NCBI GenBank assembly: GCA_910589415.1
Contig: OU342635.1
Location: 12,090,001-12,154,000 of the forward strand
Reading direction: 5' to 3'
DNA length: 64,000 nt
Origin: Malachius bipustulatus
Lineage: Eukaryota > Arthropoda > Insecta > Coleoptera > Melyridae
The position numbers and the translations under genes are program-made. The notes beneath the pieces were generated by a model, which saw only the letters and a list, made by a program, of their open reading frames with translations, was not told the origin of the DNA and did no database searches. Shown in pieces: positions 23,901 to 35,848 of this stretch (positions are counted from its first letter, which is position 1; every line of letters starts with the position of its first letter).

Positions 23901-25815
23901 CATCTGACGAACGTGTGGATTCTCGCGATGCGGAACGATTTTTATCACGTGTAGGAGCGAGAAATCGCTACCGGGTTCTCACTCAAACACATGACGAGAT
24001 TTCTCCGGCAATGCGAACAAATGCAAACGTGCGTTAGATGAGTGACCGGCTTTAGGCGAATGTTTCCTTATATTGTATGCTTGATAGATTATTTAGCGTT
24101 TCCGGAATAAATTATGCATAAATTTTAGGGATGAGAATCAAGTCACACGTGAAGGAATTTCTTATTATCCTCCATCCGCTTTTTCCCTCTCTCTTCGATT
24201 ATCGATAGGGAGGATCTCATGACTTCCAAATAGGGGACCCCTGGACCTTGGAAATGAAAGGGTTTCTCATTGTCTCTTCGTCTCAAATGAGCACCCTACA
24301 CAGTAAAGAACATATTGGAGAATCCCTAGATATTGATCCTTGCCGAAAATCTCGTTCGGCGTAAAATCAATCGTGTCCCAGAACTTAGGCACGTAATCAC
24401 ATCTGAATGGCTGAAATCGCGAACAAGTCGGAGTTTTACAGCCTGCGACGAATAATAAACAATGTTGTTTGGGATGCCATTCGGCAAGTAAATGGCTTTA
24501 TGATCTTCATTCCCAGTGAGAGACTGGCTGCATATTCTGTTCGCTTGTTCATATTAAATAAGCGGTAATGCTGTTTCGGCGATCAAAGGGAATTTCAATT
24601 CGAACTGATCCTTTTGTGCCATTTCAGAAAATGTTCTTTTCATTATTATCGATGTATAAGAAGATGAACTGGCTTATCGAGACGAGAACAATATAAACTG
24701 ATTTCCAGAGCAATAAAATTGTCTGCAAATAGGTTTTAGTTACCTTATTTGTGAAATTAAGTTGACCAGTTTTACATTCAGAGCTCAACTAAAATAGGAA
24801 CATGAAGCTATATTGATTTTTAATAAATTTATAATATGATTTCCCATTATGGAGAAAACGTGAATATCAGCAAAATGTTGGAGTTGCAAGTAGTACTCTA
24901 GCCTAGCCTCTACAAAGATTTTTGTTTTATTGTCTACGTTAGTTTAATTCGTTAATAACTGATGTTTAAAAAGATAAAAGTAGTGGAAAGACTTACATTA
25001 TTAACATCTCTCGAGACTATAGAGATGTCGAAAATGTAATTAGTATTTTTTGGTATTCATATAAACTGTAGAGATATGTCAGGTTACATAATATCTTGTT
25101 TTTAACCATTTAAAAATCAGGTTATATTTTAAAGCGAAATAATAGAGACACAATTTCAATCGATTTAAGCAACTTTGTAATTACTTAGGATGCCTAAAAT
25201 TATGTGAAGGTATGTATCCAAACTAATATTTTGTGAAAAAGGTAAAGAGTAATAACGATCATGGTGCGGACGTTCTCACACAGTGGGACCATTTCAATAC
25301 TCCTTAATGAACTGTTTGCGTGAACTACACTGCTTTCACTCACCTCTCTATTTAGATAAACGCCACCCTGTAAGCCTGCTAAACTGTTTTTAAACAATGG
25401 TTCCATTGCAATAGCCGTCCATTTAGAATAATGCCCCGTCACAATATCTTATAACTAGCCCACAACTTTACTAACTAGGCGATTCAGCTATTCCGGAATC
25501 CTGTGGCAAACGTGACATACTAAATGCAGTAGCAGTAGTTATATACAAGGCTAGATTTTGAGGACATTATATTATTATATTCAACCAATCGCATAGTATT
25601 TTGAACAATTATATATTGATTCATAAAAATAATATTGTATTATATATTATATATTATATATAATAGTATTATATATAATATAGTATTATATATTGTACAG
25701 CTTAGCTTTCTTATTGTAAAAAGCTTCGTTTATAAATTAATTTTAGACTCAAAGTAATTAATTATTTATAAACACTTCACTACCTCGGTACTGAAGACTC
25801 TTCCTAATGCGGTTG
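20940..25815. other. Long AT-rich stretch without recognised genes
   Basis: Only short frames. GC-richer spots occur at 22085-22250, 22800-22860 (a TATAAGTA box at 22821 with TCAGT at 22857, spacing too long for a textbook TATA-initiator pair) and 23880-24060. None is enough for a call. No RNA gene or terminal-repeat element was found. Confidence 0.4.
25616..25696. repeat. AT-only low-complexity tract
   Basis: Imperfect TATTATATAA-type repeats, including the palindromic runs TATATTATATAT and TATATATAATA. No function inferred. Confidence 0.8.
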
Positions 25816-25822
25816 ATTTATA

Positions 25823-26825
25823 CAATGTGTATCAGATTCGCTTCTCTATACAGGGATCTCGGCTCCTATTACAGCTACAGCAAAGGTTAAATGGGGAAAG
25901 TTTTAGGGGAAACTCTGTGCATTCGATAACCGGTTTCAGATTTACGATCGGTCAATTGGTTTTGGAAATATCGGCCAAAAACCGAAAATGGCGGATTTTG
26001 TTTTTCGCAAGTAAGTCCGAAACGGTTAATTTGACAGCTGTCAAAATGTGACATTATCCGGACACTTTTTTAAGACGAATACGATAGCGTGTATGACAGG
26101 TGTCAATCGTCTTTTGTTATTCCGCAACCCGCCTCAACTTTCGTTTTTCTTATGACCGCCATGTTGGATTTTTCCCTTTTTGAACGCAATGTATTTTTCT
26201 GATTACTAAGATGTATAACACTACGAGTTATAATATTTTTTTCAAATCCAATATGGCGTCCATAAGAAGAAAAAATAGCTATCGATTTTTCGCCATACTA
26301 ATTGTTAGGACACTTTTCAACAAGGAATACAACAACAATTTTCGAGTCTCTAGCATTTCAAGATGGCGAAAAATCGTTAGTTCTTATCTTTTCTTCTTAT
26401 GGACGCCATGTTGGATTACAAAAAATTATAACTCGTAGTGTAGTAATCAGAAAAATAAATTGAGTTCAAAAAGGGAAAAATTCAACATGGCGGTCATAAG
26501 AAAAACGAAAGTTGAGGCGGGTTGCGGAATAACAAAAGACGATTGACACCTGTCATACACGCTATCTTATGCGTCTTAAAAAAGTGTCCTAATAATGTCA
26601 CATTTTGACAGCTGTCAAACTAACCGTTTCGGACTTAATTGCGAAAAACAAAATCCGCCATTTTCGGTTTTTGGCCGATATTTCCAAAACCAATTGACCG
26701 ATCGTAAATCTGAAACGGTTATCGAATGCACAGAGTTTCCCCTAAAACTTTCCCCATTTAACCATTGCTGTAAGTGTAATAGGAGCTGAGATCCCTGTAT
26801 AGAGACGCGAATCTGGGACACATTG
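25823..26825. mobile_element. Foldback element, 1003 bp, TA target site
   Basis: Nearly the whole element is one long inverted repeat: arms of about 480 bases (25823-26300 and 26350-26825) around a short centre. It starts CAATGTGTATCAGATTCGC and ends with the near-complement GCGAATCTGGGACACATTG. TA lies on both sides (25821-25822 and 26826-26827), as in Tc1/mariner-group elements. There is no transposase frame, so it is a non-autonomous, MITE-like foldback element. Terminal sequence and internal blocks resemble the element at 56826-62508 (shared CTTCTCTATA near the end and AACTTTCGTTTTTC in the arms). Confidence 0.85.
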
Positions 26826-26827
26826 TA

Positions 26828-27667
26828 CCGGGTGGTCCATCACTTATGTCCACCCCCGAAATAGAGGTTAATTTTAAAGATAAAAAATTGAAACTTTGAT
26901 GATTTGTGTAATTAATATAGGATCATATAATGACATAATCAGATTAATTATTTTTTTTTAGTTGAGCCATCAGCAATAAAAAACTGTAATTTGGTGTTAA
27001 TGTGACCAAAATAAATTCGATTTTTCTTTAATACATGGATAGAAATCAATTAGGAATCTCAAAATCGCCTGAAAGAAATATCAAAAAACTAATTACAAGC
27101 CTTTAATTAAATAAAATACTTAAAATATGGAAATGACAGCTAGAATGACTGATTTACGGAAGCAATAAAACTATCAGGATTTTGAAGGGCTGGTATAGAA
27201 CAAATGTTAAGTAAACATATCCTAAGTAAACATTCATAAAAGAAGCCCATTCAAGTTCAATGGCACATTCTTCTGACTGCTTTGAAGATTATTTATGGTA
27301 GGTATCTACCCTCATTAGATTTGTCAGTTTTATTGCTCTACCATATACCAATCATTTTACCTGTCATTTCCATATTTTAAGTATTTTATTTAATTAGAGG
27401 CTTGTAATTAGGTTTTTGATATTTATTTTCATCGATTTTGATTTTATTGACCGATTTCTATCGGTGTATTAAAGAAAAATCGAATTTATTTTGGTCACAT
27501 TAACACCAAATTACAGTTTTTTATCGCTGATGGCTCAACTAAAAAAAATAATCTGATTATGTCATTATATGGTCCTATATTAATTACACAAATCCTCAAA
27601 GTTTCAATTTTTTATCTTTAAAATTAACCTCTATTTCGGGGGTGGACATAAGTGATGGACCACCCAG
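26828..27667. mobile_element. Foldback element, 840 bp, inserted at the TA beside the previous one
   Basis: Inverted arms of about 340-350 bases: 26828-27180 opens CCGGGTGGTCCATCACTTAT and 27330-27667 closes ATAAGTGATGGACCACCCAG. A unique centre of about 150 bases separates them. The flanking TA dinucleotides are at 26826-26827 and 27668-27669. The left TA is also the right flank of the neighbouring foldback element, so the two are directly adjacent. No coding capacity. Transcription through it would give a long hairpin RNA. Confidence 0.85.
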
Positions 27668-27779
27668 TATATGCAAACCAAGATGGTTGAAATCGTGAAA
27701 TGATCTCGATAGTAAGTCTAGAGTAGCGTGAGTGTTTTCGTCTTTGTAAAGGCATGAGTATAACGATTTTTAAAATTCG

Positions 27780-27986
27780 TCAGGTACATTTATTTTTAAG
27801 GCAAAGCCAGGCATAAATAAAGGCCTTGTTATATTCCATGATGGGAGCGCAGTCATTCGGCAGGACTCTTCCACCCTTGGGCGGCATGGTCTGGCTATTC
27901 CAGCAGTCGATTTCTCCACACTTTGTAATTAACATTGTCTGTTTGAGCGGTTGTGAGAGGAGCAAGGCTTTCAGGGAGATTTGCAA
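27780..27986 (-). other. Unidentified 68-codon open frame
   Basis: A minus-strand frame in a GC-richer patch, with segments CGEIDCWNSQTMPPKGGR and CAPIMEYNKAFIYAWLC before a stop at 27780. The composition is more protein-like than its surroundings, but I recognise no family. A plus-strand GC-rich piece follows at 28000-28115, ending in a GTGAGT. It could be an exon, an old transposon fragment or chance. Confidence 0.2.
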
Positions 27987-28115
27987 TTCATATTAGGACA
28001 ACTCTGTCGTACGTGCCGCGACTCTGATTATAATATTGGCTTCGGGCTATGCAAAGTGTTGTCGGGAGGACGAACCGCCACTGGACACCCGAACTTCTCG
28101 GTGTCCCAATGCTGG

Positions 28116-28222
28116 TGAGTCCGTAAATTTAAACGCTTCAAACTCTGAAGAAGAAAAAAATTTAATAAAAACCTACGGAGATACAAGCTTTAAATACTTA
28201 GACGTAGTAATAAAGAACCCAT
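28116..28222 (+). pseudogene. Possible short reverse-transcriptase relic
   Basis: The plus-strand frame reads NASNSEEEKNLIK, then GDTSFKYLDVVIKNP before a stop. It resembles the region around the FKYLG motif of insect non-LTR reverse transcriptases. Too short for firm assignment. Confidence 0.33.
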
Positions 28223-28229
28223 AGGGTAA

Positions 28230-29040
28230 TAAAAAACACGGTTTTCTGTATGGAATAATGGCATATATTGAGTTTTTCAAGGGACGAAAGAGACTGAAGA
28301 AAAAGTGATTTGAAGTTGCTCAAATAAGCGTTATTTTATTCAGCCAGTTTACAGCGAGAGAGAGGGAAAGGCTTGTAAAGCGGTTTTATAGACAGACAAG
28401 CCATGACAAGTTCATTTATTGCAAATAAAACATGTTTTTCTTCAAAGAGTTATATTTAAAATTTCGAACAAGGTAATAACCAGATTATCGATAAAAAGAT
28501 TGTAAATGTTATGTTGTGATAACCTCGGGAAGATGACAGAATCGCCATGAGATAACTTTTGAGGGCTGGCAGGATATCTATGCGATAAACTTCTTGTTTA
28601 AGCGCAGTGGAATGATAACACTTCAATTTAATTATTCACTATCGATCGTTCTTGCAGCTTTGGTTTAGATTTATGGTTGCTTTTATGAATCGTAATTCGT
28701 TAATTTATATTAATAGTCAATGTCGTGTTTATTGAGAGAATGTACCAGAGCGCGGTCAATGTTTCTGCTAACAATAAAATTCGTTTTAAATATACAATAA
28801 ACATTTCATGTTTGTTCACACAACCTACCGAAATAATATCTGCTTAAAATATAATAGATAAATTCTTGAGATTCCATGATAGTGAGATATCTCACTAGTG
28901 TCCAAACAATGCTTTGAAATTCATGAATTGAACTTGATATATTGAAGCCAGGTTATGGGTTACCCATGGATACAGTTTTATTACCTAACCAAATCAATTG
29001 AATTGAAGTATATCTAAATCTAAATCTGGATTCACCCTAT
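28230..29040. other. AT-rich DNA, nothing recognised
   Basis: No frame above 60 codons with any motif, no repeats and no RNA fold that I can support. Confidence 0.4.
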
Positions 29041-29044
29041 TATT

Positions 29045-29345
29045 CCCGAACGTTTCCTATCGTGTGAGGACGATCTCATGAACCTTTTGCTTAAGGCATA
29101 ACCATACAAAGTAATAGCAAGCAGACAAATCAAGGGAACGAACTGGTCATCCAATGTCCCCAAAACGCGAAATTAAATGAGCCCGAAGCATTTCTCGGAC
29201 AGATAATATGAGGTTCTTTGCCGCATAATGCCTTGTTGGATCTATACCGTTCGTAGTATTTCTGAAGAGCTTTATTCCATTTCACAATAGTTGCTCTTGA
29301 TGGAACTGCATCTCATCGACCAAGATTGAAATGAAGGTTGAATAG
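29045..29345 (-). pseudogene. Internally deleted DUF4817-type transposase relic
   Basis: On the minus strand an N-terminal-looking segment, VPSRATIVKWNKALQKYYE (compare PSR.TI..WV..FR in the helix-turn-helix region), is followed closely by the C-terminal catalytic signature LRAHLISRFGDIG, a stop where functional copies have Trp, then PVRSLDLSACYYFVW. The roughly 200 residues normally between these parts are missing. The join suggests an internally deleted derivative of the kind that gives rise to non-autonomous elements. It is a different copy from the one at 7421-7945. No terminal repeats were identified. Confidence 0.55.
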
Positions 29346-29989
29346 ACGCTCTTTTACTCTGAGGTAGAATAATAATAATTATTGTTCTGTCTAAACAGCT
29401 TTCCTACGCCAGAAGCTCTACGTAGTTTATTCAACCATTCATAACAACAACTTTAAATGGAACAATTTTCGTCACTCAAAGTTATGCTTGAAGATGTTTA
29501 AAAACAATCGAGTCGTAAAGTGGGAAGGGTATGTGTGTATACTATGCCAGTGATGTGGCAGAGATAGTCACGGTAATTTTTTGGCATAGTTACTAAGTTT
29601 TGAAAAGGAAATAAATGATGATTAAAATTACATATTTTACTTGATCAGAAGTCAATGAAATTGCACAATTTCGAAATACTGCATATTTAATTTTTAAGCA
29701 ATACTTATTAAGCGTTTTGAACGAAAAGCAAACAATTTAACTAGGCCATGAAAGAACCACCGCGGCAAAAATTTAATGACGCTAGCTGAATTTTTTAATG
29801 TAACGCTGACTGCAGAACGATTGGTAAACTGGAACAACTCGCATGGATGTCATTTCCCTGTCAGAATGCACCTTGCTTTTGTTTACCTACGTCAAGTAAC
29901 TGGACGACCGGTAAATAAAAGTCAAAGTGGCAACACTCCAGTGAAAATCACATTTCGAAACCCGAGAAAGAGTAACTGATTTGGAAAGA

Positions 29990-30603
29990 GGTTTAGAAAC
30001 CAAAAAGTTAGTGGTGTTTCGGGGACCGAAGAGGACGGTCAGGGCGTTCGCGCGAGAATTTAAAGTAAACGCGAGTGAGTGATTTTGTTTCTTTGAGAGG
30101 GAGATAGCCAGCAGAGCTGCAGTCAGAGCTACAGAAAGGGAATGAACCGTTTCTTTGTTCTTTTGAATTGAAAATACCAAGCAAAGGCAGTAAAGAAAAT
30201 GCAAATTACCTGGTGAGTGTATAGGTGCGGGTGGCTTGAAGTCGTCCTTCTGGTGTTCGTGCACTGGATTGCTTGAGTTCACTTGCTTTAATTATCGGTT
30301 ATCGAGTTGAAGAGAGCGGTTAATTATTTCTATTTTTGAAGTATTCGCGAAGCACGAGAGAGAGTTTTTGTTGAGACACGACACGAATCGAGGGTGTTCG
30401 TCACTTCAGAGTCTTGAGTAGAGATGCCCGACCTTTCGTGGCGAGAGTTGAAAAGGAAGAGAGGGTGGTTAATTTCTTCTCAGTTGTCCAGGGGGATGCG
30501 AGAGAGAAAGAGAGGATAAGGGGAAAAGGATAGGATGGTATTGCATTATGCTACCCTTGCTTGAATAAAGACGAGGTTCGTTGTATGCAACCAACTTTAC
30601 GTG
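29990..30603 (+). promoter_or_regulatory. GAGA-rich block: candidate 5' exon/promoter or solo LTR
   Basis: This block is GC-richer than its surroundings and dense in GAGAG motifs (30098, 30357, 30440-30525), like promoter-proximal DNA of insects. It ends with a consensus donor GTAAGT at 30604. Alternatively it may be or contain a retroelement LTR: TGTTGAGACACGAC (30370), a polyadenylation signal AATAAA (about 30565) and a following GTTCGTTGTATGCAACC look like a short LTR. No protein frame is convincing. I cannot choose between the readings. Confidence 0.3.
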
Positions 30604-31063
30604 GTAAGTTTAGAACAGGGAAATTTACTGTTTTTCCGTTCGAAAAATTTTATTAGTTTATATTTTTTGATTTAAAGAAATTTTATTTTTGATTTTTTTT
30701 ATTAACGTCACCTGTGAAACTAAATTAAATTAATCCGATCAGGTACCGCCACAGCACTATTCCCTCAAATAAAATGGTAGTTGATTAGAGTCAGATTGTA
30801 CGTAAGATAGTTAGTTTTTTTTTACCTAAAGTGTGTTTTTTGTTCTTTTTTTCTAAAATTAATTTTTTCTGTTATACTTTGCATATCAGTTTTATAATCG
30901 AAATTTAATAGTAGATAATGAAATAATTAAGTGATATCTCAGTAGTGTATTTTTATTTTATTTTTATCTTAGTAAATAATTTTTAATTATAACTTGGTGT
31001 TCCTATTTATCACCCTTGACCACCCTAACACTGAATTTCAAATAAAGAGGGCTCTACTCTTAG

Positions 31064-31165
31064 CAGCCCCCGAATCTACGTGCCTCACACCTCTCTGACC
31101 ACTATCATTGGCAAACCGCTCGGCCCACTTGATAGCGGTCCAACCCCTTGACAGCCAGAAAGAAG
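31064..31165 (+). other. Exon-like GC-rich segment, 102 bases
   Basis: Bounded by a pyrimidine-rich acceptor (CTCTACTCTTAG ending at 31063) and a donor GTGAGT at 31166. It lies 460 bases after the GTAAGT at 30604, so the two could be joined by one AT-rich intron. One frame is open for 28 codons (SPRIYVPHTSLTTIIGKPLG and onward) and then stops, so this would be a terminal or non-coding exon. Evidence is limited to splice signals and composition. Confidence 0.25.
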
Positions 31166-31169
31166 GTGA

Positions 31170-32985
31170 GTCTACAAAAACTGGTGTCAAGAGGGTAGGC
31201 ACCCGCCTCAGTAGCATTGTTTATAAAACATGCCAAGTTATTAAAACTGACAATTGGTTGTTTATAATAACATGGGATTTAATTGTTATTATTATTGTTA
31301 CTTTTTATTTTATTGTATTATCTATTTATTATCTATAAAATTATTTACTCACCAAGATGTTTTATAATTATTAGTATGTACATAAAAAATAATTTACCAT
31401 TAATTCATATCTTTTATCCTGGATATGAGCACTTTCTAACTTTTCTTGGAGATCTTACTTCGCTACAGCATCAAAAATGAAGTTCACACGTAGTGACAAC
31501 CCCATAACATTTTATGTAGGTGAAAATAGGGTCCTTTCACCATGCATCGACTACTAAACATAAAATGCTTCGCTTGCAGCTACACACGGTTGACTCGAAT
31601 GATTTAGTCCGGGAAAATACATCAGAAAAGGGAAAGGATGAAAAGTGAAATCCTATTGATGTATCAAGAAATTTACGTCCCGGCGTCCTGTACTGTCTTG
31701 TATTATTGTAATATTCAATCACGTACAAAAATATATGGAAAAATTAAATATGACTCACGGGGTACTGCTGATTATTTATTTTTGATTACAAAATAATTAC
31801 TTGCACCCACCTGAATGATTGATGCGATTTCCTCAAAACCTGATTAAATTCAAACACATAAAATCAAATGTGAAAACCTACGGTTAGTTTTTTGACAGTT
31901 TAGACTAATGTCTGTATTCCGAGAAAATTGCGATGGCAGTTTCTTGTTAAATTATCTATTTCCATATACGATTGGCAAGAAATTACAAAGGGATGGGAAA
32001 AAGTCAATTTTAGGCCAATCAAATGTCGAAATGTACAATTTCACAAGTAAAACGTCACCTCGATTTCTTGGTGAATATATGCATGGGCATAATATACTAA
32101 TATCAGAAATCTGAGTATCTTCACAAATATTCCTTGGAAAATATTGCTATAATATCTACGTTGGTATAGTTTCTCTTTAAAATGATCAAAGGAAAACTTG
32201 ATCAAGTTCATTTCTTATACGTAATCTTATACAGTCACTCTTGACATAAGATATAGAGATTTTGCAACTTGTGATAAACTCGGCAATTTGATAACCTAAT
32301 AGATAACTTCTTGAGATTCTATACCGAGTCGCTCACCATGCCTCTGTTCATTAGAGTACCTGGATATCCACAGATTATTATTGTATAAAAGTACAGAGGG
32401 TTAGTGTCATTTTCCTCGGACGTTTCTTTTTACGTTGCAGTTACTTTCTCGCATCCAAGATGGTTATACGGTCTCAAAGTCATTGAAGAAACAACATAAG
32501 CGTAAACAAGAAAATAATTCAGTATTATTTACTACTTTATTATTATTTAATGAAGTCAGTAATAAGAAGGTAAACCCGTTTGTGGTATCAGTTATAATTT
32601 GTATAATTTTCCTGTCTGTTCCTCGGTCTAGTGAGAAGAGAAATAATGTCTAAGATTATTGTTTAAAATAAAAATAATTTCCACGTTTTCTTGTAACGCC
32701 CATAAAATTTGCAATTTACCGCCCCACCACAGCTCTCAGGAATGAGAATAAACTAAAAAGTCACTATATTGAAGAGAGATCTCTCTTAGATCCGCTACCG
32801 ATCGGAAAGAGACGAAAGACTAGCTTCCGTATTCTTTATCATAATTTTAGGTCTCTTACTCTACATATAGGATATTACCTAATAATCCAAAATAGTTTCC
32901 ATGTTAAAGAAATTAATTGTTGCCTATTGTCTACATAAGTATTTTGTCGTATTGTTATTGTCTTAGATACTTGGTGTTGCCTTAT
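31170..32985. other. AT-rich DNA, no gene recognised
   Basis: Short frames only. A TATAAAAG box at 32384 followed by TCATTT and an acceptor-like TTTTTACGTTGCAG before 32442 is noted, but no gene could be built from it. Confidence 0.35.
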
Positions 32986-32987
32986 TA

Positions 32988-34622
32988 GTTAGGGCCGCGG
33001 TGACAAAAGTGCCTTGCAACTCCCAAACGGATGAGAAGCACGGTTTTGTATAGTTCGAGTGTCGTTCTCGAAATCCGTGTTGTCGAGTAGGGGTCTAACG
33101 TTCGGCGTTGGGCGGCTATAGTTTTTTTTCCGAATTTTGCCCAGCGGTTCCAAAAATTATTTCCCAAACGGATGAAAATTACTGGAGGGCATCTACGCAA
33201 ACCCCCAATTACCGGAAAAATATTTTCATCCGATTTGATATTTGCAAAGAGCTCTTCCAGAAGCTCTAAAAAAATGGAAAAAAGAGGGGGGGGGGGAAAT
33301 TTCCTCATTTGAACTTAAAATTTGGCAGGGAGATATAGTTCGTGTCTGAGAATATGTAAAAATTTTTTTTTGCTCTATGTATCGCGAGCGCTTTGTAACA
33401 ATTTTCCAAAATTTAAATGGGCCAAATTTGATAAAGTAATTCCAAAATGGATGAAAATTTGCCCACAGGTTCTTTGATACCTACAGAACATCGAAAAATT
33501 ATTTTCATCCAAATTTGTTGCGGTCAAGTCCAGATCATCCACAATAATGCTCCGATATATTCATTAATACGGGAAACTGCAGGATCTGCATGTTCAATCT
33601 TTAATGTGGAATGGCCGATTACAATTAAATTGTGTATTATTGTCCTAAACATTGATGAGACTTTTTTCCTCTGATTTGACGATTATGAAGGGAACACTCC
33701 GACTTTTGGACCGTGTGAACGCTCCAAGCGCATACTTCATCCACAAATTAGCTAGTATCTCTTTACTAGCGTTTGACTCGCTTTGCGCCTGAATTAAATT
33801 TGGTTATTGTATAGGCCGATTGATACCAAAGTATATATGTATAGCCACATATTTTCGGATATCAGAGGAAAGTTCTGATGAAGTTCGGTACCATTCCTAT
33901 GGAAACTGTGAAATTGGCAGCCGATTTCTCAGGTATCTCTACAGTAGAGTATACAGATCCTCTTGTCGACTCTTTGGTTTGCCTGAACTTATACACTCTC
34001 CGACAATGTTCGAAACTTGTTTGGTTAAAAGCTCGGAGCTTATCGTCGGTAATTTTTTTACAAAAGATACACGACATGTTTAGTGGCACGAAATTAAAAC
34101 CGAATCACGGAAACACGAGGTGTTGGCGTTGGTTAGGCGCGATCAAAAACAAAATCTAGACTGTGACAGTTTAAAAAACATTTTTTTTAAACACTGCGGG
34201 GTTTTTTGTTATTTGGCATAATTTTGCCAGGCGCATTTTGGATGAAAACTTTTTTTCTAATAACATAAATAATAACCATTCATATCAGTCCGGTTGCATG
34301 CATGCGGCTGATGATTTTTTTCATTTCGGAGTCTGGGTCAATATAATTGTACTGCTGGCTACGGCAAGGATCAAATCGGATGAAAATATTTTTCCGAAAA
34401 TTGGGGGTTTGCGTAGATGCCCTCCAGTAATTTTCATCCGTTTGGGAAATAATTTTTGGAACCGCTGGGCAAAATTCGGAAAAAAATACTATAGCCGCCC
34501 AACGCCGAACGTTAGACCCCTACTCGACAACACGGATTTCGAGAACGACACTCGAACTATACAAAACCGTGCTTCTCATCCGTTTGGGAGTTGCAAGGCA
34601 CTTTTGTCACCGCGGCCCTAAC
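32988..34622. mobile_element. Foldback/long-TIR element, 1635 bp, TA target site
   Basis: Terminal inverted repeats of about 260 bases: 32988-33250 begins GTTAGGGCCGCGGTGACAAA and 34365-34622 ends TTTGTCACCGCGGCCCTAAC. They are nearly identical over the outer 250 bases and carry CCAAACGGATGA-type motifs several times. TA flanks both ends (32986-32987 and 34623-34624). The 1.1 kb centre has no convincing transposase; its frames are under 100 codons. The relatively clean arms suggest a fairly recent insertion of a non-autonomous Tc1/mariner-group element. Confidence 0.82.
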
Positions 34623-34624
34623 TA

Positions 34625-35846
34625 TATGTACAGGAGTATGGTCAGTCACTCGGTATAAAATTCTACAAGGAATCTCGCTAGTGCCATTACACCTCCCTCG
34701 GTGAAAATGGAGAAAAACGAATAATGATAGAGTTCGTTTTCATTTAGTTATAATAATAATCTAAGTTGTGAATTCTGAAGACTTTTCGAAAAATAAATCT
34801 TAAAGATAATTAGATATAGTGAACTAGGTTTTTTGAATTAAAAATCAGTTAAAACATTGGAAATTTTGTTCTGGTCACTCCAGCTAACATCTAGCTATGA
34901 TGCCATTGATAAGTAGTAACTTATGACAATAGCGGGTGATTCACCAATAATTAATAACATCCAAAACTAGAAGAGTTCTATAGTGTTAAACTCCCGAATT
35001 GAAACAAGACTTAGGAATTATTGGAGTTTTAAAATGTCGTTGACTTGATCGCGTATAAGCTTTTCTGTCTAGCATCTATCAGAAAAGAAAACGAAAGAAA
35101 TACATTTTGGTGTCTATTTATTTTGTTTTCTAATATTGAATGTATAAGCGCATCGGTTGAGAAGTTATAAATAAATATGACAGGTCTCTAATAAATCTCC
35201 GATGAATCCCCTTGAAAATATGATATCAAGAATCCCAACTCGAGCAGTTTGGAAGGCTATTTGGGAAGACACATGGTCTTGAATATTAGGATCAATAGAT
35301 TTAAAAGCTTACGAGATGAAAGGTTTGATTTGAGAAATAAAATAAAACAAAGGTATTTCTATGCGAGTATTGAATAAAAAGTTCTGATGCTGATTTCAGT
35401 TTAATAATGTTAATAATAGTTAAAAAAGTACCTAAATTTCTGATCCTGAATATAATTCACGGCAAAAAACATTCACGGAAATCAGTCACAATTACAGCTG
35501 AACATGTGAAATAATAAACGAAAAATCATGAGTTAGCCTCAATTAAAGCTCGACAGATTCAGGAAGTTACTGTACGCGAATATCAATGCGTTAAGAGCTC
35601 GAGCCATTATCAACAAGCATCGTATTTTAATTACATTAATCGTATTTTTGTTCCAATAACGTAGTATGTTATTAAAACCTACTATATTTTCAAAGCTGTG
35701 TAATGACTTTCTCATAAAGTCGTAGATAAAGTAGCGTCTTAGTCTTGCGGCGAATGGCTATTACTCATTTGGACGTCTTGAATAATAGCCATCATTCTTC
35801 TCTAGTTGAAGAATGTACTATTACTGATCTAATACACATGACTTCA
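34625..35846. other. AT-rich DNA, nothing recognised
   Basis: No open frames or repeats that I can support. Confidence 0.4.
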
Positions 35847-35848
35847 TA

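Noticed and set aside
33862..34089. Plus and minus open frames in the core of the 1.6 kb foldback element as a transposase
   Set aside because: Short, overlapping on both strands, without D, D or E motifs or helix-turn-helix.
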